Shown: piece after piece, positions 1 through 12,800 of the stretch
Numbering within the stretch: the first letter of the stretch is position 1
How the letters are laid out: each line of letters opens with the position of its first letter
From: Crossaster papposus
Lineage: Eukaryota; Echinodermata; Asteroidea; Velatida; Solasteridae
DNA: 64,000 bases
NCBI GenBank assembly: GCA_037893245.1
Contig: JBAIAA010000651.1
Span: 248,001-312,000, forward strand
Direction of reading: 5' to 3'
Translations under genes and position numbers: made by a program
Notes under the pieces: generated by a model
Databases searched by the model: none
Seen by the model: the letters and a program-made list of their open reading frames with translations, nothing else
What the model was told of the DNA's origin: nothing

Positions 1-56
1 GCAGTGCAGTTGTAACACTGGTTACGCAGTTATGCCGGATATGAAGGGATGCGTCG
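1..56 (+). CDS. MEGF6: EGF-like exon, truncated by window start
   Basis: Read from base 2, the frame gives the C-terminal half of an EGF module: Cys-X-Cys, an N-T-G-Y turn and a final Cys before a GTAAAT donor at 57. It ends in phase 1 and joins exon 182-304. The rest of the module lies outside the window. Confidence 0.75.
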
Positions 57-3000
57 GTAAATATTGCAGTTTGTTAAAATTCAAAAAAAATTACTAATTT
101 TGTGATGTCCGATCATATTATGATCTGTTGAAATAGATATGAAGTGGGTTAATAATTATCGGCGTTATTCATGTTTGACAGATAAGAATGAATGTGACCT
201 TGGTTATAACTCGTGCTCCCACATTTGCCTAAACACGGAGGGTTCGTTTCGCTGCGACTGCCCGGAAGCCCTCAAGCTGAACGACGATGGCGTCTCATGT
301 TCTTGTGAGTATAACAGAGCAGGCTTAACGTGTAATATACGTCAAAGTTTCGCCGGGGTGGGCACAATAGGCACCCTGGCCTCATGGCATTTACAAATTT
401 GTGGCTTCTGTCTAGCGCCTCCGAACAAAGATGGGGAACCGCCAATACAGGGCTAGATAGCTCAGTTGGTAGAGCACTTCTTTTCTTCATAAGATAAGTT
501 GTTTGCGGTAGCATCGTTTGGTAAATTATCTTTTGTGAGTTGTGTGGTTCTGAAAAAAAATTGAGGGAACTCGGCATTTCGGACAGTATGCTCTGCCTGT
601 CGTCAGGAGATTGGGAGATTCCAACGATGAAGCGGGGTTGTATGGAGTCTGGAAGCGATGAAGCGTGAGAAGGATTAAACTCTATCTAAGGTACTCAAGC
701 TGACGTGGATGATGCTGGATGCATCACTGAGGCGTGTCAGTGTGAAGGAAGGGTGCGAAGGGGAAGGTTGCCAAGGGGAAAGTTGCCAAGGGCATAGAGG
801 ACACATCGGACTGGGAGGTGATGATGGGGCGCCAGATGTCACTGATGGAGAAACAGATGTCATGGGGAACCGTGTTGTAAATTCAGAGTTGTATTCGAAT
901 CCCTGCAAGTCCTTTCACAAGTCCAGTCACAAGTCCTTTCACAAGTCCAGTCACAAGTCCTTTCACAAGTCCAGTCGCAAGTCCAGCCGCAAGTCCAGCC
1001 ACAAGTCCAGCCACAAGTCCAGTCACAAGTCCAGTCACAAGTCCAGTCACAAGTCCAGTCACAAGTCCAGTCACAAGTCCAGTCACAAGTCCAGTCACAA
1101 GTCCTTTTATAAAGCCAGTCGCAAGTAACTGGTTGAACAATGACAAAGGAATGCTTTTGTTAACAGTTCATCTGAATAGCTAGTGACTTGACTTGAGACT
1201 GAAGGACTTGTGATGGACTTGCAGGGACTTGTGGGGACTTGCGGGGACTTGCAGGGACTCGAATACAACTCTAGTGTAAATATACCACATGGTGCTAGCT
1301 TTTGTTACCATGCAAACCTTCGTTATTTTCTTCATGAAAGCTATTGAACCCATTTTACCAACAGCTAAAGGGGTCGTGGAGATCATCCCGGTCAACGCCT
1401 GTAAGAGCCTGCGCTGCCAGCACAACTGTACTCTGACCTCTGCCGGCAACGGACTGTGTACGTGCCCGATAGGCTTCAAGCTACTAGGTGATGAATCGTC
1501 ATGCGGCGGTAAGAAGAAATGCTGTCAAGAACAATTGACCTATCGCCATTCACGACCATTATCCAATCATAACATCTGTTGAACATCACATGATATTCCA
1601 AATCTTGATGGGTAAAGTTGTCTAAGGAGCTTTGCTAACTCACTAACGACGATAGGTTAATTAGTTGTGCAAGTCCCCTTGCCCCATAATTTGCCAAAAA
1701 CGTTACTGTCCACCAAAAAGTGGCCGCTTTTACAACTATGTCCTTTCTGTCATGTGCACACGTAAATATTTTTGTTTTCGTTTCTAATATATTCAAACCA
1801 ACCCTTTAAAAAAAAATATATTCGGTTGATGGTCATATATTATCTTTTTACGAAGTTAGTCATTTCTAAACTAGAAAAAAAAAAAAAAAAAAAAAAAAAA
1901 TGATGGGCTTGGACAGGTCTGACATTTTCAAAATTTATTTTGAAATTACTGCAAAACCAAATTATTTCTCTGTTTCGTTGTTTCCTCCTGATAAATTGCC
2001 GTCAGCGTGAAATCTGGTCAAAACCTTAAATGTGACCCGCTCTGCAAAAATGGGTATTATGGTGCAAAATAATGAAATTGAGTTATATACATGGTTAGAA
2101 TGCCTACAGCGTAAGCTTCCAGTTAATATATAATAGAGCTCCCTAGCTACTCCCGTTCTGGAGATATGACATGTTTGCTTTTGATTACTTCCTTGCAGTT
2201 CAAATTACACAACTGAAAAAACAGGCTTTGAAAAAGACGGCTTTGTTGTGGAACAACAGAACGATTAACACAAAATGGGCGTGTATTCCACTTTAAACAT
2301 CAAAATCAACATTCCTTTGAATGAAACCTGAAAATATTGGTGTTAAAGATGTCATTAATGGCAAAAAATGTAAATCACATTTTGATGAAATGTTTATCCT
2401 CTCAACCTTGAGTGGTCCATTACATGATAGTGCACAGGGCGACTTAATACCCTTTATTGCAGAGCGGGTCACAAATGTCCACGGTTTTGTCAAAATACCG
2501 AACTGTTTTTGTTTGTTTTGCCAATGATGTTCTACAACTGCCAGTAGAGGGCGCTCTGCACGCAGACCATAACCGCCTTGTCCTGTGTTTTGTCGTACAT
2601 TTCAGATGAAAACGAATGCGCCAACGACCAGTCCTGCTGTAGCCAGCTATGCTACAATAACGAGGGCGGTTACTCCTGTGGCTGCTATGCCGGGTACCAG
2701 CTAAGCCAAGATGGCTGCAACTGTGACGGTGCGTATATAAAGGATGTGCCAAAATTACTTGATATTACACATGTGTCTATGGTTGCAGCCGCAGCCACTT
2801 CCCATAGAGTGATTCAGCTTCCTAAATCTGATCAAATTTTACCAAGATCGGTCAATTTAGAGCCAAAAATTTATCTTAGATCAGTGGTGGTCATTTTTGG
2901 TTTCTCCGGACGACAACAGGGCCTAATTTCTTGGCTCTGCTTACCGTTAGCAAAAAATCCCTGCTTACTATAGCAGAAAATTCGGTGCTTACGGTAAACG

Positions 3001-6000
3001 TATTTCACGCGTTAGCAAGGAATTTTGGTCTCCGCAACTAAGGATTCTGTGCTTACCAGGTGAGCAAATAATTTTTCTGCTAGCGCGGTTAGCGGAAAAT
3101 GGTGACCGTAAGCGAGGAATTCTGTGGTTAACAGAGCCAAGAAATTGGGCCCAGTTCCTACGGTCATAAAAATCCTGAAAAAAAAAAGTTGTCCTGGAAA
3201 GTCCTGGAAAAGTCTTGAAATTTGGTTTCCAGACTTCTGTGGGAATCCTAAACTAGAAATCCGCAAAATGTCACACTTAATTGTGTCGGAACCCTCATGG
3301 AATGACTCGTATATTTATGTGACCTTTGACATTTATGTGACCTTTGACATCCAGATGTGGATGAGTGCATCAACAGCAGAGGGGGCTGTGAGCAGTTGTG
3401 TCGCAACGACCACGGTTCCTACAACTGCTACTGCAATGAGGGTTACCGGCTCGATGGCGATAGTCGTAGCTGTATACGTAAGCTTCTACTCCGCTATTAA
3501 AACATGACTTAATGTCCGATTAGAAAAACGATACCGTAGTCAACGATTGTAAGGGAATAAATACGTGATTGGCCGTTATTCAATGTACGTTTAAAACCGG
3601 TACATGAGCCTGGATGCTTTAATGTTTGAGCCAAAGGAGAGGGTCATTAACGCGTTCACCAGTTTTAAAAAGTCTTAAATAGTCTTTGTTGAATTTCAAG
3701 TAATGTCGTTATTGGAAACGATTCTAGATGTAGCATGCAGGATATTTCACACGCTGCGTACTTTTCGTTTCAGGTAATCTGCCGCCCGGTGGGTCGATAT
3801 TTCCACCAGTCAACCCGACCCGCCAACAACGCATCGAGCCAGAACATCAATGGAGTAAGTGATGAAGTTCTCACTTTGTTACAATGACAACACGCTAGCA
3901 GCATTACCATAGTAACCAGACACACACAAACAAATGCTGAATTTTACAAAAATAAACCAAGTATTGTTCTTAACCAGTTCGCACCGGAGGACGTATATAC
4001 ACGCAAAGTTTTCCCCAGTTTCTAAACGGATGCATGTAAACACATCACGAGCAATCCGAAAATGTCTGTCAGCAGCGAGCAAGGCCGGAAATGCGTGGGT
4101 GTGCTTCCCGGTACCATCAGCCTGAACCCGCCTCAGATCGAGTTTCGTTAAAAATAATCCCGCGCCTCGGCTCGGTGATGTTAAAATAATCCCGGTGCGA
4201 ACTGGTTAATATTGCATTTTGATTTCTACGCAATAACAAATTGTCGTTGTCAATGAGCTGATATAGTATTTGTGATGTTTCAGTGACCTGATGCACCGGG
4301 TAATAATAACACAGCATCTTAAGCAACCATCCGAGTGCGTACTTACACTTTCTAAATGAACATTATTATTATTATTTTTGTAGAGTGCGTCTTTGGTGCA
4401 TTTGGACCCGACTGCGAGTTCACGTGTTCGGACTGCCAGAATGGCGCGCTGTGCAATACAAACCAAGATGGCTGTGACTGTCCACCTGGCTGGACCAGTA
4501 CTCTCTGCAATGAAAGTAAGTACTTCAACTCCTGCACCTCGGGATGCTAGTGTTCCTAGGCAAGGCACTTTACACAGACAGGAACACACAGTCGTGAACC
4601 ACATAACGATCGAGGCTCGATATTGTGTTTTCCTTTATATTCCTACGTTATACCCAATCCCCATTGCTTTGCGCTTGCACCGTCGATCGAGGACCAAATT
4701 TTTCCATTCATACCGCCGACCGAGGGGCTTTTGTTTCCTTTGTTCTCCTTTGTGTCTCGCCCCTCGGTCGTTATGTCGTGCCGGAACACACAGTCGTACC
4801 ATCCATGCGTACTGTGGACATTCCTTTGTATTGGTGTAGAAAACGTTGCCTAAATACTAATTTTTCTTGTGTTCTTGGGCATGACACTTAACATGAAGGG
4901 AACACGGTGCTTGTGTTTTCAGGCAAGACACTTTACCAAGACAGGAACATTATGTTCCTGAGTAATGACACTTTACACAGATGGGAACATGATGCTTGTG
5001 TTCTTAAGCAAGGCACCTTACCCAGACAGGAACATGATGCTTCTGTTCTTGGGCAAGATACTTTACCCAGACAGGAACATGGTGCTTGTGTTCTTGTGCA
5101 AGGTACTTTACCCAGACAGGAACATGGTGCTTGTGTTCTTGTGCAAGGTACTTTACCCAGACAGGAACAATATGTTCCTGATTAATGACACTTTACATAG
5201 ATAGGAACATTGTGCCCGTATTCTTAAGCAAGGCACCTTACCCAGACAGGAACATGGTGCTTCTGTTCTTGGGCAAGATACTTTACCCAGACAGGAACAT
5301 GGTGCTTGTGTTCTTGTGCAAGGTACTTTACCCAGACAGGAACATGGTGCTGATGTTCTTGGGCAAGACACTTTACTACAATTGCCTCTGTCTACCAAAG
5401 ATTCTACATGTAAATATGTTCTTTTAAAGGAAGGTACCACATTGGGCTAATCTCAAGCTGTTGTAGGAGAACAGCATCATGGCCTGGTGAACATGGGTAG
5501 TAACGATGCTTCATTTTTCTGTTTCGTCACAGCTTGTCCGTTCGATACCTTTGGTCAGGGTTGTAACGAGGTTTGTCCCTGCATCAACGGTGGCACGTGT
5601 GATCCTGTCAATGGCGCCTGTACCTGCCCCGCCGGTGTCAACGGAGAATACTGCAGTGACGGTAAGCAATGCATTACAGTTAGCTGGTACCCGTCAACAA
5701 TGCCACGGCAATAAGTTTGAAACAACAGTTTTACACAACTTTTAATCCACTCAATCCTCAAACATCCTAACCAATTAAGTTAAACAAATTAACCATCCTT
5801 AATCTATAATAAATGTTGCAAACAGTAAGCTGAATGTTTGTTGTAACCACTGAAACATTAAGCATTTAATTAAGGAGGGGTTAAGCTATTAGAGTAGTTC
5901 TTTGGGCGTCATTGTCGAATATTTGTGACCCACTCCACAAATACACACTCCACAAATACACACTCCACAAATTATGTAATGTGAAATGAGTTATATACAC

Positions 6001-9000
6001 GGTTGGAAAGCCCACAACATAAGCTTTCATTTGGTATATAGTAGAGCTCTATAGCCCCTCCCGTTCATGTGATATGACATATGTTTGTATATTGATTACT
6101 TCCTTGGAGTTCAAATTTACACAACTTAGAAAAACAGGCTTTGAATTAGCTGGCTCTGTTGTTAAACAAAGAAATGATGCACACAAAATGGTCGGTTTTT
6201 TTTTCACTTTATTCATCAAAATCAACATTTCTCTGAGTGAAACTTGAAACTGTAGATATTACATTAAAAAAAATGAAAATCACATTTTGATGAAATTTTT
6301 ACCCTCTCAACATTGAGTGGGCCTTTACATGGTAATGCACAGCGCGACTTATTAGCCTTTTTTGTGTGGAGCCTAGCCGGTCATATTTTGCTGGTTTTCA
6401 TTTGTCAGGCTGCCCCGTTGGAATGCGTGGTGATAACTGTGATCGTTACTGTAACTGCCCTACTGGTGTGCCCTGTGATAAACGCTACGGATCGTGTCTC
6501 TGTCCTGGATCATTCGGACCAAACTGCAACCAAAGTTAGTATACTCGCAGCTTTTTTTTCTCCTTTTCTACCACCACATATTTAAAGGTAGTATACATTA
6601 TTGGTAATTGCTTGAGTTATCAGGAATGGGTGGATGTAAAGGTAGTATACACCATTGGTAATTGCTTGAATTATCAGGAATGGGTGGATGTAAAGGTAGT
6701 ATACACCATTGGTAATTGCTTGAATTATCATGAATGGGTGGACTTGGGGGGTTGTATTTTATAGTAAATATCGTTTAACTGGCCTGTCTTAAGTTTCACA
6801 ATTATGGATGCTGAGGAAAGCAAGAAAAAAGGCGTTCGTTTTCAACCGGCGTCGGGCAATTATTCTTATGTTGTTCTTGTTTTTTAAAAAATTTTAAAAG
6901 AAAGTTTTTGGAACAATTACAGGACATTTAGCGCATAACTTAGCTAGATGCCTAGAATCATTATTTACTTTCAGATAAGTAAGATATTTCTTAATAATTT
7001 GGTAGTAAATTTGTTCGATATCTGCCATATATCGCTGTAGTATACACCATATATTATGGTGTATACTACCTTTAGATCAAATTACACTGGTGTATAATAT
7101 AGCAACAAAAAAATCCATTTGAAATAAAGATATTGAAGAAGCTGAAAAAGTCAAAGCAGCGATGAACAAAAAAGTTAGAAACTATTTTTACATGTAATAA
7201 AGTATTTCATGTCCCAACATTTTGACTTTCTTTCTTTTTCGGACAGAATGCCCGGATTTCTATTACGGGACCGGATGCACGGAGTTCTGCGACTGCAACA
7301 GCCATTTCTCCCTCGGCTGCGACGCTCTGAAGGGAACATGCCTCTGCAAGCCGGGCTATGAGGGCGGCAGATGCGAGAGAGGTAAGTTTGTAACGACGTC
7401 GAGCTCGGCCTCGTTGCTAGGAAGAAGGTCGTAGAAGGGTTTCGGTGGCCAGATCGCCAAAACAAGTTCCAAATCGTGGTGCCCATTTTTCACCGCACAC
7501 AATGTTAACTAAAAGTCGGTAAATAAAAATATGAAAAACAACAATAAATGAGGCTGCTTGTCAAAAGTCCAGTATATTTATTATTTTTAATTAAAAAAGA
7601 AATTAACGATCGTTTTTGCAGTCTGAATTTTAGGAAAAAGGTACAACACGTCCACTTTCGGCCGGAATCCACCAATAAAATCACGCGGTGGCCAGCCTCT
7701 TTCACATACTTCTAGTTTTTTTCCAATAATGACTATCTGTTGACGTTTGTTCCGTGTATTATCGTACTTTTATATATGCTGAATAATTAGCCTCATAAAT
7801 GTGGCTCATTTACTGGGTTTTCTCTAGAATGCATGCCACATCGAGGTTCGTAAAAGTGTCGCAAAAAAACCACAAGTTTGTTTTTGTCGTGACAGAATGC
7901 CCAGCGGGATTGTGGGGCGAGCAGTGTCGACACGTCTGTCAGTGCCGCGACATCTCATCTTGCAGTAAAACAACCGGCACCTGTTTCCGCGAGTGTCCGG
8001 CCGGCTACTACGGAGAAGCCTGCGAGCATCGTAAGTCAACCAGCTAAAAAAACGAGACCTGTGGTAGCATGCCTTGACCTTTGACCGGTTTGACCTTTCA
8101 CCGGTACTCTGCCATCGAGCAAGTTTAGGTTTTTCCTGCACGAGCAAGTGCAACTCGAATGTGAGGCTGCGCACTCGAAATTAAGGCTTGTATTTGAAAA
8201 GAGAAACTGATGGTGCAATATGGAGATCAGTTTCAAGAGCATCTGACAAAAATTCTTCAAAAAGGCTTTTGTTTTATTTCTGCTTTATATCTTGCATACC
8301 AAGACAAGCGCTTTGGCCATAAGGGACATTTGTTTACTAATAAATAAAAATGTATGCGTAAAATCGGTCTATTGAAAATGTACAGGGGTACAAACGTTCC
8401 GGGCCCAATGTCATAGAGCTGCTAAGCAAAAAAATTTGCTTAGCACAAAAAGTCTTGCTCATTAAAAACAGGTTACCAACCAAAATTATACGTGTTTTTT
8501 CATGCTAAGCAAAAATACAGCTGATTATCAATCCAGAACAATAAAGATCAGGGAAAATTTTGGTCTGTAACCTTGTTTTTGCCAAGGACAAATTGTCATG
8601 CTAAGCATATTTTTGTGCTAAGCAGCTCTATGAAATTGGCCCCTAGTCAAGTTCTTTCAATTTCTCCCTGTTTTTTTTTTTTATTTTTTTTTTTTTATTT
8701 CGAAAAGATACTGAAATTGTTACAGGTACAAGGGCGAATAAAATTAGCAGGGCTCATTTCCGCACGAGTCAAACAAATAATTCACATTAGTATTCGTTAT
8801 TTTTGTAACTCATGTGGAAAAGACCCCTGCTGAATTGCTTTGCCCTTGTGAACGCAGGACAGATTTGTACGTTTTGATTTTGTGCCACTTAGACAAGAAA
8901 TTAATGCCTATGATATTTGGACGGGATTTTCTGAATAAAAATATAAAAGAGAAATACTGGAGAATTTGAGAGGATTTGACGAGCATTTACATTTTCAGTA

Positions 9001-9773
9001 GATTGGTGGATGGTAAATTTTGAATTTATTTTAAAAAAGGTTTCTAAACATAAAAATGCATCTAAAAATTGAAGTTACAAAAATGAACTTTTCTGAAGCT
9101 TAACTTTGGCGATATTGTCGCTAGCATTTCCTGAAAAAATGTTGTAGTCTTGACGCAATAGTTGCCCCAAAAAACAAAACAAAAATAGTCAAATCTTACT
9201 ATTTTCTTTTGTTTATTTCCTGTAAATCACACGAATTCTTTCGGTTTGCAGAAGGCTAAAAAAACAGGTACTTCTAAGAACTTATATTAAAACCTCCTGT
9301 TTTGATATTAGTTTTTTTCTTGTTTCTTGTTTTTTTTTTTTCAAATCCAAGCATGAAGCAAAACAACGTTCATACACAATTGAGCATGCCACATGTTGTA
9401 TTTTAGTCAGTCCGATTGAGCAAAATATGGCAGAATTTTGCATTTGATGATAAAAGTATGAATTTGGCACACAGTCATGGGAAATTACTTGGTCAGGCGT
9501 AACTGGGTCACCCAAAAATGCCACACTTTTGGGCCCCTTATTTATGGAATAACCCATCTCCGATTACGCCAAAAAGCAAATAAAAAGATACTAACTTTTC
9601 ATTTTTCATGTATAATGTAAAAGAATTGTTAATGGAATGAACGTTTGTTCCAAAATTAAAACTTTGAAGTTATTTTCTTTTGAGTGGATCACAGTCACAC
9701 ACATTTTACATCTTCCTGCTGCCGTTTCATGTATCATATTTTTGTTTTGATCATCCTGCCCTGCCCTTCCCCC

Positions 9774-9806
<33 letters not shown>

Positions 9807-12800
9807 CCCTCCCCTTCCAATCTCGTATCCTCTACCCACACGCAGTGTGCGAGTACGGGCAATATGGCGTGAACTGCAAGTTTGACTGCCGTTGCGGCGG
9901 CAACGACTGCAATAAGATCACGGGTGCATGTTTCTGTTCCGCTGGCTGGAGGGGTGTTGATTGCGCAGAGGGTGAGAATGGACGCTGAATAGGGGCGATT
10001 CGCGTTACGGCGAGCCACCGAGAGGTTTCCACGGAGAGTCCGTTCCTCAAGTTTACGGTTGACAAAAAAACATGGTCGACTTGCAGCGATATGAAGTTTT
10101 TTTATCGATTGTGTAGTTACGGGTCCCTGTCTATTTTTGATCAAAGTAGAGCCAAGAGTGTTTTTTTTTACCATTCCAAAATGACTTTATCAACCTAAAG
10201 TAAACTTCTCTTAATTCGATTGAGGCAACGGGTTAAGCTGTAGAAAATGCTATTTTCTTGCGCCTTTTTCTGGTTGCTGTCTTGCAATCAACACAGTTTT
10301 GCTTGTTAACCAGTTCGCGCCGGAAAGTTTTTCCCAGATTCAAAACGGATGACGCATAAACACGCCACGAGCAAGGGCGGAAATGTCCGTCAGCAGCGAG
10401 CAAGACCGGAAATGCATGGGTGTGCTTCCCGGTACTATTGGCCTGAACCCGCCTCGGATCGAGTTTCGTTAAAAATAATCCCGCGCCTCGGCTCGGTGAT
10501 GTTAAAATAATCCCGGCGCGAACTGGTTAACATCGTGGGGGTCGCAATCTTTATTTTCAAGCTTCGTTGTGTCATCTTTAATTATCAACGTCATTGTACC
10601 CCCAAATTGCCCACAAGCTAATTAGTTTGGTAAGTCTTGAATCAGTAACGTGAATCAGCATTTCATCGTTATGTTTTTTTTCCCCGGACCATTGCCCATT
10701 GTCCCGACCCCACCGCAAGAAGACCTGATGACTCGTCGTGTGACACGGGCCAATTACAGTTTCAATCCAGCTTTGCACAATGCGGCAATTTACCGCCGCA
10801 AATTTCTCTCAACTGTCTCCCACAATGCACTGCAAAAAATGGACTCTTCGTGGCATCCTCTTGGTGGCGTACTGTACTGCGAATCGACCGTATTGCTTTG
10901 CATGATGTGCCTGGGGTCAAGCAAGGTCATGAGAAAAATGGCGTTTATATACATATGGACCACACAAGTAACATTAGTTTTTAATACGTCAACACAAACA
11001 AAAACAACACAGCATTTGAACAAATGGGTGTTGAAACGAAAAGAGTCATCGGAAACGAAGCGTTTTAGTTTTCAAGCTCGAAGAATACTCAAACCTCAGT
11101 TTTTGGTTTTGTTATTTATTTCAAATTGTTCAAACTTAGTTTGACACTGCATCTTTATCTCAAGATTTTGACCAATCGGCGAGCGCCTTTTATTGTGTCT
11201 TTGGTAACCCATTGTATTACCAAAACATGCCTGCAAATTGACCAATCAACATCTTAGACTCAATTTCTGCTCAAAATTATGTCACAATTTCTGAAGTCTG
11301 CTCCGATTGGTTGATGCGCTAGATAACATAAATTATTACCAATTTCAAAATAAATTAAAATTGTACGTGTCTGTTGTAAACAAGAAAAGTAAAAGTAAAC
11401 GTACGATAACAAAACATATGTTGAACTCAATGTTACAAATTATTCAAAAGTAATAATTTAAACCAAAAATTGTCATGGCTGTGATTCAATCGCCCGTTTC
11501 CATGACACCATTTTGGCCCTGCTTGCATGTAGTTTTCTTTTTAAGCTTAAAAGCATGATAGCTTCTTAGCATGTAGCTTAGCAATTAGCATGTAGCTTAG
11601 TCCAACTGTGCTGTGTTTTGAGTTTTCATACGTCAACATTCATTTTCATCACTATTTCTTTGTACTGATTTTTATCTGGGTCGTGACATTTGACCTAGGT
11701 CATTTTATTAGCTGCTTTTCCATTCAAGCCTAGTTTCATGTAGTCACTCTTGCTTTGAAATATGGAAAAACTGATTACAGATTTGCGTACTTAAAGTTAT
11801 AAACATTTGTAATGTGTTGTTCCAACGGTGTAGCTTTACTCGTAGACCAGATTATTTCGTTTGTGTGCATGTTTGTTGTTGGTAGCTCGCATTAGAATTA
11901 GAAAAATCAGTAGCAATCAGATGTACACTAATTTTGGCAAATAACTATCGCTACGTTGTTCTCAAATTAACGCAGTGGTCAAATTTATATTGACTTGTTG
12001 AATATAATCGTTAAACTACGAGTGTTGAAACTCGGTAAGTTGTAAAATATTGTTCAAATATTGTTCAAAGTGTTCTAAAAAATACACCACAAATACACCA
12101 TCATAGCACATTTTTGCACCGCTAATTTGCAAATGTAGAACACATTTCAATTCGCGGGGAACTTTCGCAGCGAATAATTTGTGAAGGCACATTCGCATTC
12201 CCGTGTCAAGTAAGAACCAGTTTTTGCTCTTATCATTCCTGTCCGCCAAATTCTCAACTTGTAACATTTTTTCTCTCGCGATCCGGAATCGCTGCGTTTT
12301 TGTTGACAGAATGCGATGACGGTACGTGGGGCGTTGATTGTAAGCAGAACTGCAGCTGCCCACTGATCAGTCAACTCTGCGATAAAACCAACGGCGAGTG
12401 TCTCTGCCCTTTGGGTTTCTTCGGAGCCAACTGCACCACCAGTAAGTGATGAAAGCTTTAATCTATGGGTAAAGTCAGACACATTAGCCCTACGAGCTGT
12501 GGACATTTCCGAGCTGCTGTGAATATAGACCATGGTTCCTGCTCTCTTCTTCAATGTTGGCCAACCATATGCGACCCGTCTGCAAAAAGGAGTCTGATGT
12601 CGCAAAATACATTTTTATGTAAAGGGCTGTTTATTTTTCTTTTAACAAATAATATTTTTGTTTTGAGGCATTTTGGTTTCTCCAACACCTATATTTTCAG
12701 ATCTGATCGATTGAAAAGATTGTTTTGATCCCTAAATTAAATTTAATACAGGTTTTGTCATTTTCTTACCATAGCATCTGATGAAGCACTACAATTGTAA

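Noticed and set aside
898-1121. CRISPR array
   Set aside because: The repeats are contiguous with no unique spacers, and the DNA is clearly eukaryotic.
709-1146. Ser/His/Lys-rich and Gly/Leu/Val-rich ORFs
   Set aside because: Created by the 12-bp minisatellite.
4393-5440. Overlapping ORFs of 60-150 codons in the intron
   Set aside because: Frames through a MITE and the 45-bp tandem repeat; no domain.
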